Shown one piece after another: positions 8,839-16,900 of a stretch of DNA of 64,000 bases. The notes under the pieces are model-generated. The model searched no databases and was not told the DNA's origin. It saw nothing but the letters and a program-made list of their open reading frames with translations. The position numbers and the translations under genes are program-made. Position 1 is the first letter of the stretch. Each line of letters opens with the position of its first letter. The stretch is from Taylorella equigenitalis ATCC 35865 (lineage in GTDB: Bacteria > Pseudomonadota > Gammaproteobacteria > Burkholderiales > Burkholderiaceae_B). The stretch is from contig NC_018108.1 in NCBI RefSeq assembly GCF_000276685.1, positions 1,426,001-1,490,000 on the forward strand. The letters run 5' to 3'.

Positions 8839-9651
8839 ATGACACGTGTAATAGTAGTAACTTCTGGAAAAGGTGGTGTTGGTAAAACCACTACCAGTGC
8901 GAGCTTCTCCACTGGTTTAGCTATGCGCGGCCATAAAACTGCCGTTATCGACTTTGACGTCGGCTTGCGTAATCTTGATTTGATTATGGGCTGTGAGCGT
9001 CGTGTTGTATATGATTTTATTAATGTAATCCAAGGTGATGCTACTCTTACTCAAGCCCTAATTAAAGATAAAAAATTTGATAATCTTTATGTTCTTGCTG
9101 CCTCACAAACCCGCGATAAAGATGCACTTACTAAAGAGGGTGTCGAAAAAGTTATCAACGAACTTAAAGAACAAGGGTTTGAATATATTGTTTGTGATTC
9201 TCCGGCTGGGATTGAAACTGGTGCAAACTTAGCGATGTATTTTGCTGACGATGCTTTGATTGTTAGTAACCCAGAAATTTCCTCATTACGTGACTCAGAC
9301 CGTATGATTGGTATTTTGCAATCTAAGTCTGCACGTGCAGAAAATGGATTAGAGCCTATTAATAATTTCCTAGTCGTAACTCGTTACAATCCAGAACGCG
9401 TAGTTGCAGGTGAGATGTTCTCTTTGGATGATATAAAAGACTTTCTTAATATCCCTATTAAAGGCGTAATTCCAGAATCTAAAGATATACTAGATGCTTC
9501 AAACACTGGTGTACCAGTTATTCTAAATGAAAATAGTGATAGTGGACGGGCATATGCTGATTTGGTTGACCGCTATTTAGGAAAGGACCTTCCATTCCGC
9601 TTTACTGATTATCAAAAACCTGGCTTCTTTAAGAAACTTTTCGGAGGTTAG
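8839..9651 (+). CDS. minD: Septum-site determining ATPase MinD
   Basis: ParA-family ATPase that oscillates on the membrane and carries MinC. The deviant Walker A GKGGVGKTT spans residues 10-18. The C-terminal amphipathic membrane-targeting tail PGFFKKLFGG is present. Length 270 aa is standard. An AGAGGA ribosome binding site precedes the ATG. The stop is 3 nt before minE. Confidence 0.96.
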   Translation: MTRVIVVTSGKGGVGKTTTSASFSTGLAMRGHKTAVIDFDVGLRNLDLIMGCERRVVYDFINVIQGDATLTQALIKDKKFDNLYVLAASQTRDKDALTKEGVEKVINELKEQGFEYIVCDSPAGIETGANLAMYFADDALIVSNPEISSLRDSDRMIGILQSKSARAENGLEPINNFLVVTRYNPERVVAGEMFSLDDIKDFLNIPIKGVIPESKDILDASNTGVPVILNENSDSGRAYADLVDRYLGKDLPFRFTDYQKPGFFKKLFGG

Positions 9652-9654
9652 GTT

Positions 9655-9930
9655 ATGGCTTTATTTGATTATTTTTTCGGTCAAAAGAAACGCAGTACTG
9701 ACATAGGAAGAGAACGTTTAAAACTAATCTTAGTAAGAGATCGCGAAGCTACTGGAGGAACTGAAGCTAAAGCTGATTTCCTACCTCAACTACAAAAGGA
9801 ATTGATTGAAGTTATTTCTAAATACATCAAAGTTAATCCAGAGGATATTAAGGTTTCACTTGATAGGCAGGATTCTCTGGAAGTATTAGAAGTTAAGATT
9901 GAAATGGATCCAGATTCGCTAAATAAATAA
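9655..9930 (+). CDS. minE: Cell division topological specificity factor MinE
   Basis: 91-residue protein that stimulates MinD ATPase and drives pole-to-pole oscillation. The N-terminal amphipathic segment MALFDYFFGQKK and the MinD-interacting stretch ERLKLILVRDR are present. The alpha/beta dimerisation domain follows. Last gene of the min operon, with a strong terminator about 20 nt downstream. Confidence 0.95.
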   Translation: MALFDYFFGQKKRSTDIGRERLKLILVRDREATGGTEAKADFLPQLQKELIEVISKYIKVNPEDIKVSLDRQDSLEVLEVKIEMDPDSLNK

Positions 9931-9949
9931 TTAAAGTGAATTGCTAACA

Positions 9950-9986
9950 TTAGGGGTGGATTAAATAGTCCACCCCTAAGCTTTTT
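9950..9986 (+). terminator. Intrinsic terminator of the glnS-min operon
   Basis: Perfect 11-bp stem: TTAGGGGTGGA (9950-9960) pairs with TCCACCCCTAA (9969-9979) across an 8-nt loop, followed by GCTTTTTCC. The T run lies on the plus side. Confidence 0.88.
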
Positions 9987-10320
9987 CCTAGATTGAAATC
10001 TATAATATGGAAATGCAATACATAAAAATCACTCAAATTTAAGAGAGTTATACATCCCCAAGATTCGCCTGCACCTACACTTAGGTATAATCTGAAGAGA
10101 CTTCTAACTTGTGAATTATAAATAGTTTGGTCATCTAACTTTTCGTCGATCCTAAGTAAAGCAAACCACATATTTTTGAGAGATGGAGTTTGTGTGTTAT
10201 TAAATATCTGTTAGGAGCCCCTGTTAAATTTAAATCGCAAACAAGCATAGTTCCCAAACAATATAAAATCAAATTTGATTCTAACATTCAAAAATTTAAC
10301 AGGCTTTACAAAATTCTCAA
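9987..10320. other. Gene-free stretch between minE and ettA
   Basis: I recognise no gene. Two short ORFs cross it (minus 9950-10171, plus 10190-10405), but one runs through the min terminator and the other into the 3' end of ettA. Neither has a credible ribosome binding site or a recognisable product. The only structure is the long-loop inverted repeat listed separately. It could hold remains of a lost gene. Confidence 0.5.
10220..10303. repeat. 12-bp inverted repeat with about 60-nt loop
   Basis: CCTGTTAAATTT at 10220-10231 is the exact reverse complement of AAATTTAACAGG at 10292-10303. The loop is AT-rich. It lies between minE and the 3' end of ettA. The loop is too long for a normal terminator and there is no T run. 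Function unknown. Confidence 0.4.
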
Positions 10321-11994
10321 CTACTTCAATGCCTTATATCTAATACGTTTTGGTTGCACACCTGCCTCACCTAAACGACGTTTCTTGTCTGCTTCGTATT
10401 CTTGATAATTTCCATCAAAAAATACCACTTGCGAATCGCCTTCAAAAGCAAGTATATGGGTGGCAATGCGATCGAGAAACCATCTATCATGACTAATCAC
10501 CAAAATACATCCTGCAAACTCAAGCAAAGCATCCTCAAGTGCACGAAGTGTTTCAACATCCAAATCATTTGATGGTTCGTCGAGCAAGAGGACATTGCCA
10601 CCTTTTAGAAGGGTTTTAGCCATATGCAGACGCCCCCGCTCACCGCCTGACAAAGTTCCAACTTGCTTGTTTTGGTCGGAACCTTTGAAATTAAATCTGC
10701 CCAAATAAGCACGTGAAGGCATTTCAAATTTACCCACTGTTAACAAATCAGCACCATCTGAAACGAACTCAAAAACCGTTTTAGAATCGGCAAGCCCATC
10801 ACGAGACTGGTCCACGAAGCTCATGTTAACGGTCTGACCAATTTTTATTTCTCCAGAATCAGGCTTTTCAACACCTGCAATCATGCGGAAAAGCGTAGAT
10901 TTACCAGCTCCGTTAGGACCAATTATCCCAACAATAGCACCAGGAGGCACTTTAAAACTTAGATTATCAATCAGTAGACGATCACCATAGGATTTTGTGA
11001 CATTATTGAACTCAATGACCTCATTACCCAAACGCTCAGCAACTGGTATAAATATTTCCTGCGTCTCATTTCGTTTTTGATAATCATAGGAAGATAGTTC
11101 TTCAAATCGAGCAAGACGGGCTTTAGATTTAGCTTGTCGACCTTTAGGATTTTGTCGCACCCATTCAAGCTCTTTTTGGATTGTGCGTTGACGTGCTGAC
11201 TCTTGTGCCTCCTCTTGTTTAAGACGGTTCTCCTTCTGCTCAAGCCATGAACTGTAGTTCCCCTTCCAAGGTATCCCATATCCGCGGTCGAGCTCCAGAA
11301 TCCATTCGGCAGCATTGTCCAAGAAATAGCGATCATGCGTAACAGCAACAACTGTGCCTGGGAACTTCTGCAAATACTGTTCCAACCAGTCAACACTTTC
11401 GGCATCTAAGTGGTTCGTAGGTTCGTCAAGCAATAGCATATCTGGCTTCGATAAAAGAAGTGCACACAAAGCCACGCGTCGCTTTTCACCTCCTGACAGA
11501 TTCCCAATCACCGCATCCCAGGGTGGCAATCTCAAGGCATCCGCCGCAATCTCCATCTGGTGTTCAATATCATCAGCACCTGAGCTTGCGGCCGCAGATA
11601 TTATGGCCTCCAGCTCAGCCTGCTCTGCCGCCAGTTTATCGAAATCTGCATCAGGGTCTGCATACTCTTGATACACTTCATCCAAACGCTTCCTCGCAGC
11701 AAAGACTGCACCTAGTCCCTGTTCAACTGCTTCTCGTACGGTATGTTCTGGGTTCAGTTGTGGCTCCTGGGGAAGATAACCAATATTTAAATCGGCCATA
11801 GGCACAGCTTCGCCTTCAATCTCCTTATCTTCACCCGCCATAATCTTAAGCAATGTGGACTTACCTGATCCATTTAGCCCAAGAACACCAATCTTAGCTC
11901 CTGGAAAGAAAGACAAAGAAATATCACGCAAAATTTGCTTCTTAGGTGGAACAATTTTCCCTACCCTATTCATTGTGAAAACGTACTGTGCCAT
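10321..11994 (-). CDS. ettA: Energy-dependent translational throttle protein EttA (ABC-F ATPase)
   Basis: Ribosome-associated ABC-F protein that gates entry into the elongation cycle according to the ATP/ADP ratio. Two ABC ATPase domains each carry a Walker A (GLNGSGKSTL, GPNGAGKSTL), an LSGGE signature (NLSGGEKRR, TLSGGERGR) and a Walker B (LLLDEPTNHLD, LLLDEPSNDLD). An arm domain and the P-site tRNA-interacting linker lie between them. No transmembrane segments. I chose the ATG at 11992-11994 (MAQYVFTMNRVGK), the family N terminus; an in-frame TTG two codons upstream is less likely. 557 aa matches the family. Confidence 0.93.
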   Translation of the reverse strand: MAQYVFTMNRVGKIVPPKKQILRDISLSFFPGAKIGVLGLNGSGKSTLLKIMAGEDKEIEGEAVPMADLNIGYLPQEPQLNPEHTVREAVEQGLGAVFAARKRLDEVYQEYADPDADFDKLAAEQAELEAIISAAASSGADDIEHQMEIAADALRLPPWDAVIGNLSGGEKRRVALCALLLSKPDMLLLDEPTNHLDAESVDWLEQYLQKFPGTVVAVTHDRYFLDNAAEWILELDRGYGIPWKGNYSSWLEQKENRLKQEEAQESARQRTIQKELEWVRQNPKGRQAKSKARLARFEELSSYDYQKRNETQEIFIPVAERLGNEVIEFNNVTKSYGDRLLIDNLSFKVPPGAIVGIIGPNGAGKSTLFRMIAGVEKPDSGEIKIGQTVNMSFVDQSRDGLADSKTVFEFVSDGADLLTVGKFEMPSRAYLGRFNFKGSDQNKQVGTLSGGERGRLHMAKTLLKGGNVLLLDEPSNDLDVETLRALEDALLEFAGCILVISHDRWFLDRIATHILAFEGDSQVVFFDGNYQEYEADKKRRLGEAGVQPKRIRYKALK

Positions 11995-12073
11995 GCTCAA
12001 CCATTCAAAAAAAATAAATCTATTTTAAGCCATATCCTATAATAGAAATTCATCAAAATACTGCGAGGAACCT

Positions 12074-12586
12074 ATGAAAAAATTCTCTTCTACAGAAGTA
12101 ATCTTATTAGAAAAGGCTTGCGACTCATTAAGTGGAGAGCTAGGGAAAGTTGTTCTTGCAGAAATCGATGAGACTGAGGAGGGTTATGAATGGGTCGCTT
12201 TCGCCATTCCTCTTGAAACCACCGACAATCCTGATGAGTATGATGCTGTCATGCAAATAGGAGGTCCAAATGCCCGCCTAATTGGTAGCTCATCTTTAAA
12301 CAAAGAATTCACAGAATCACCCTACGCTGCGACATTTATTGCAGGCATTCAAATTGGAGAACCTCCTCTTAGATTTACACGAATAGATGCTTCAGGTGAT
12401 GAGGTTGATTGGTCAAATGATTTAGAAGGTTTATTGCCTTATGATTTTGTGGTGGCAATGACCCCTTTAGCAGAGGATGATGATATCGAGGAATGGGTAG
12501 AGATTTCTAAGATTCAGGATGCAATTGATAATCCTACGAACCTGATTTCACATTTAAATTTGGATAAAAAAAATGACTCCAAATAA
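12074..12586 (+). CDS. Acidic hypothetical protein
   Basis: 170-residue, strongly acidic, soluble protein with no signal peptide or membrane segment and no domain I recognise. Acidic patches include DETEEG and PLAEDDDIEEWVEI. It is divergent from ettA, with 79 nt between starts. A GCGAGGAACC stretch just before the ATG gives a reasonable ribosome binding site, and a TATAAT hexamer lies at 12038-12043. Its stop codon lies inside the loop of the converging terminator at 12574-12594. It contains a perfect GTGGCAAT at 12452. Confidence 0.7.
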   Translation: MKKFSSTEVILLEKACDSLSGELGKVVLAEIDETEEGYEWVAFAIPLETTDNPDEYDAVMQIGGPNARLIGSSSLNKEFTESPYAATFIAGIQIGEPPLRFTRIDASGDEVDWSNDLEGLLPYDFVVAMTPLAEDDDIEEWVEISKIQDAIDNPTNLISHLNLDKKNDSK

Positions 12587-12594
12587 TGGAGTCA
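12566..12594 (-). terminator. Intrinsic terminator for the minus-strand 42-codon gene
   Basis: Stem TGACTCCA (12574-12581) and TGGAGTCA (12587-12594) with a 5-nt loop. Read on the minus strand it is followed by a run of eight T residues. It overlaps the last codons and stop of the plus-strand acidic protein gene, so the two converging transcripts overlap here. Confidence 0.75.
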
Positions 12595-12622
12595 CTTTCA
12601 CGAAAATCCTAATTTTTAATAA

Positions 12623-12751
12623 TTAAGCTTTCTTAACTTTTTCAAGCATCTTAAAAGTGCCTTTTGAAGAACCTACAAAAAGTCTTTTAAGTGCTTTACC
12701 TAGGCAACGACGCTCTAGAGTATTACGGCGATTACGCTTAATCTCAGCCAT
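12623..12751 (-). CDS. Small, very basic 42-residue protein
   Basis: Translated by hand: it starts MAEIKRNRRNTLERRCLGK and ends MLEKVKKA, 42 codons plus stop. Extremely rich in Lys/Arg, with a single Cys; no membrane segment. Three things support a real gene: a good Shine-Dalgarno (GAGGGTG about 7 nt before the ATG on the minus strand), an intrinsic terminator directly downstream, and no competing ORF. I do not recognise the family. It could be a nucleic-acid- or ribosome-associated small protein, but that is inference from charge alone. It is not one of the basic ribosomal proteins I know (bS21, bL34 and bL36 do not match). Confidence 0.7.
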   Translation of the reverse strand: MAEIKRNRRNTLERRCLGKALKRLFVGSSKGTFKMLEKVKKA

Positions 12752-12914
12752 AAATACACCCTCATAAAAATTCAATTAAAACAATCATTTAACCACAAAA
12801 ATACATATAAATCAATAGCTTTATACTTTATATGACGCATTTCAGATTGTAAATTGAAACGTGCTAAAAATAAGCCCTATAGCTTTATGCTCTCTCAGTC
12901 GCATGCTCAGTTAC

Positions 12915-13940
12915 TCAACCACGCCCAGCATCCAATAAGGCCTTCCGATTGACCATCTCCAAAGCCAACTCATAAGCTGTTCTTAAAGACCTCTCGTCCG
13001 CGATTCCTTTGCCAGCAATATCGTAGCCCGTACCATGATCAACACTGGTCCTAATAAACTTACACCCTGCTGTTATATTTACACCCTTATCTAATCCTAA
13101 ATATTTAACTGGTATAAGAGCTTGGTCGTGATACATAGCAACAACAAAATCAAACTCCCCTTTACGTGCTCTCATAAATACTGTATCAGGTGGGAGTGGG
13201 CCATAAACTTGAGTCGACGATTCGCGAAATGTAGCTATTACTGGCTCAATTATTTCTATCTCCTCATTTCCGAACTTTCCATGTTCTCCAGCGTGAGGAT
13301 TTAAGCCAGCGACAGCAATTCTAGGGTTGTCAAATCCCAAAAGAGAAGCACATTGATGTGCATTTTCTAAGGCAATACAAACAGACTCCATAGTTATATG
13401 CTTAGGCACTTCAGATAAGGGAATGTGGTCAGAAACAAGAACTGTGCGAAGCTCATCATTCAAAAGTACCATACTCACATGCGATGTTTTTTCTGTATAT
13501 TTATCTAACACTTCTGTGTGCCCCGCATAATCATGTCCGCCAAGTTTCCAAGCATGCTTATTAATTGGGGCGGTCACTATTGCCGATATTTTTCCTTCAT
13601 CCGCATAATCTACAGCTTTTTGAAATGCTTGAAAACTTACATCTCCACCATACGCAGAAGCAACTCCAAACTCAAAAACTCCATCCGCATTTGAATTGCA
13701 CTGATAAACAGGAATTTCATTTTGGCAATGCTCCTGAACATCTCCTATCTCATGTATTAATTTGAATTTAACATCTACATATCCAAGGCGTGAGGCGTAC
13801 GTTTCAAGACATTTCATATCCCCAAAAACAATGGCTTTATGCGAAAGTGGTTGCCTAAAAAGTTTTATAATTATTTCTGGTCCAATACCTGCAGGATCGC
13901 CCATCGTAATACCAATTGGTGGGATATTTTCTCTACTCAT
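12915..13940 (-). CDS. pdxA: 4-hydroxythreonine-4-phosphate dehydrogenase
   Basis: NAD-dependent enzyme of deoxyxylulose-phosphate-dependent pyridoxal 5'-phosphate synthesis. N-terminal GITMGDPAGIGPEI is the family hallmark. Metal-ligand histidines are visible in HDYAGHTE, NPHAGEHG and MYHDQALIPVK. 341 aa is normal. The start codon is only 11 bp from the divergent uvrA start, so its promoter must lie inside the uvrA coding region. pdxH, the last enzyme of the pathway, is at 20374, but the two are not in one operon. Confidence 0.94.
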   Translation of the reverse strand: MSRENIPPIGITMGDPAGIGPEIIIKLFRQPLSHKAIVFGDMKCLETYASRLGYVDVKFKLIHEIGDVQEHCQNEIPVYQCNSNADGVFEFGVASAYGGDVSFQAFQKAVDYADEGKISAIVTAPINKHAWKLGGHDYAGHTEVLDKYTEKTSHVSMVLLNDELRTVLVSDHIPLSEVPKHITMESVCIALENAHQCASLLGFDNPRIAVAGLNPHAGEHGKFGNEEIEIIEPVIATFRESSTQVYGPLPPDTVFMRARKGEFDFVVAMYHDQALIPVKYLGLDKGVNITAGCKFIRTSVDHGTGYDIAGKGIADERSLRTAYELALEMVNRKALLDAGRG

Positions 13941-13951
13941 TTCTCTACTCT

Positions 13952-16900
13952 ATGACTTCAAAAATTCAAATCTTCGGTGCTAAGCAAAATCATTTAAAAA
14001 ATCTCGATGTACAAATTAACACTGGGGAAATTACCGTAATCACTGGTGTATCTGGCTCGGGAAAAAGTTCATTAGCTTTCGATACATTATACGCAGAAGG
14101 TCAGAGAAAATATGTAGAAACATTTTCACCATATGCCCGTCAGTTTTTGGATCGCATGGATAAACCGCAGGTGGAGAGGATTGAGGGGATATTGCCAGCC
14201 ATAGCGATAAATCAAACTAATCCAGTTCGAAATTCACGTAGCTCAGTAGGCACTATGACTGAGTTAAATGACTTAATTAAATTGTTATATCACCATGCTG
14301 GAATATTGCACTGTCGTTGTTGTGGACGAGTTGTAGAGCGGTTTAACGCAGAATCGATTTTAAAAAATCTTTCAAAAAATATACGATCTAATGAGTCAAA
14401 ATTAGTTGTCACCTTTGCTGTAAAAATACCAAAAAATTTCACACAGGATGAAATTGAGCAATATCTTTCTCATCAAGGTTATGGTCGAATTCAAAGAGAG
14501 CAATCTCTTGAAGATGACTCTGGGGAAAAGACACTTTTTGTTATACAGGATAGATTTAAGTTAGCGAGAGTTGCAAAATCACGTGTTTATGAGGCTATTG
14601 AAACTGCTTCTCGTTTTGGACATGGAAAAATTTATATATTTGAATTATTTTCAAGTGAAGATGGGACTGACTATGAATTAGTACATCCATTTAGCGATCA
14701 ACTCAGATGCGACCACTGCAATATATCGTATTCTGAAGTTACACCCTCACATTTCTCTTTCAATTCTCCAGCTGGTGCATGTGAGACATGTCGTGGGTTT
14801 GGACGTACTATGGGCATTGATTACAACCTAGTAATACCTGACAAAACTAAATCCCTAGCACAAGGTGCTATTAAGCCATTTCAAACCGCCACTGGAAATG
14901 AATGCCAAAAGGAGCTAATAAAATATGCCTCAAAAGCAAAAGTACGCACCGACATCCCATTCAAAGACTTAAGCCCAACTGAGCAATCTTGGGTTATCAA
15001 TGGAGATCCTGATTTTGCCTTTACACAAAAAGACTGGAGAACCAAATGGTATGGCGTTGCCGCTTTCTTTAAGCACTTAGAGTCTAAATCTTATAAAGTA
15101 CACGTACGCGTACTTCTATCAAAATATCGTACATATAATACCTGCCATTTTTGTAATGGATCGAGATTAAAACCTGATTCAACGTTATGGAGAATTGGCG
15201 AACAAAAAGGCACTTCAATAAAAAATTACGATCGATTCATGCCTGTAGAAGCCAAGTGGTCTAAAAAGCAATTGGACGATATGCCTGGCCTTTGCATTCA
15301 TGATTTAATGCGTCTTTCCATAGCGGATTTAGAAAAATTTTTCGATACAGAAAAATTCGAGGCTCCTGAGCTCAAATTAGTAATTGACGAAATCAAAGTT
15401 AGAGTTCGTTATCTTAATCGAGTTGGTCTTTCCTATTTATCTCTTGACCGACAAAGTCGCACTCTTTCAGGAGGTGAAGTTCAACGAATCAATCTTACAA
15501 CAGCTTTGGGTACTTCCCTTACAAATACATTGTTCGTCCTGGATGAACCATCTATTGGCCTCCACCCTCATGACACAAATCAAATTATAGATGTTATGCA
15601 AGGTCTTAAAAAAAGTGGCAATACCCTTGTTGTAGTCGAACACGACCCACAAATAATGTATTGTGCTGATAGAGTTTTGGATATGGGACCAGGGCCAGGA
15701 GAACGTGGTGGAGAAATTGTTTTCGATGGCACTCCAAATGAATTAAAAAATTCTAATTCTCTAACAGGCAAATACCTTGCAAATGTTCTTCGTGTAGAAG
15801 CTCCAAAACCAATGAAGGTTTCTAAAAACACACCACGATTAGTTCTTAGTGGAGCACGTGCAAATAATCTTAAAAATCTCGATGTGGAATTTCCATTAAA
15901 TCGTTTAGTTTGCATTACTGGAGTTTCAGGGTCTGGCAAATCATCCTTGGTCCAAAATGTGCTCTTCCCTGCATTGCTTGAACATTTCCAAAAACCAAAT
16001 TCATCAGCTGGAAATTTTGATTCTCTACTTGGTGCAGAGATGCTTTCAGACGTGATTATGGTAGATCAGTCACCTATAGCGAAAACAACTCGATCTAACC
16101 CTGCAAGTCATGTTGGGGCCTATGATGCAATTAGGAAAATATTTGCTGAGACGGATATGGCTAAGGAACGTGGGTACACTTCTGGAACCTTTAGTTTTAA
16201 TAGTGGTAATGGGCGTTGTCCAACATGCCAAGGCACGGGCTATGAATATGTAGAAATGCAGTTTCTGTCAGACGTTTATCTTAAATGCCCTGATTGCAAT
16301 GGTAGGCGTTTTAAACAGGAAATTCTAGAAAATTATGTTGAACATTTAGGTCGTAAAGCAAATATTGCCGACGTGTTGGAAATGACAGTAAACGAGGCAC
16401 TAGTTTTTTTCAAGGGCATGCGAGAAGTATGTTCACGGTTGCAACCTTTGGTGGATGTTGGATTGGATTATTTAGCTCTGGGACAACCTGTACCTACACT
16501 TTCTGGAGGTGAGTCACAACGTTTGAAATTAGCAGGGCATCTAGTTAAAGCCTCAAATTCCAAAGCTAAAACAAAGGGGATCATGTTTTTATTTGATGAG
16601 CCCACAACTGGTTTGCACTTTCACGATATATCAAAATTAATGGGTTCATTTAGAAAACTACTCGAAGCAGGTCATTCCATAATCATTATTGAACACAACT
16701 TGGATGTAATCCGTGCTTCCGACTGGATAATTGATTTAGGACCTGCTGGTGGAATTGAAGGTGGTCATATCGTAGAATCTGGTTCGCCTGAGGATATAAA
16801 AAAGAACAAAAAATCTTTAACTGGTATTGCCCTCATTGACTATGAAGAAGCGACATCTGCAAAATACACAAATGCTTTGTTTGATAAATCCAAAGAACTT

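Noticed and set aside
9950-10405. Two short frames after minE (minus 9950-10171, plus 10190-10405)
   Set aside because: One ends inside the min terminator, the other runs into ettA; no family, no credible start signals.
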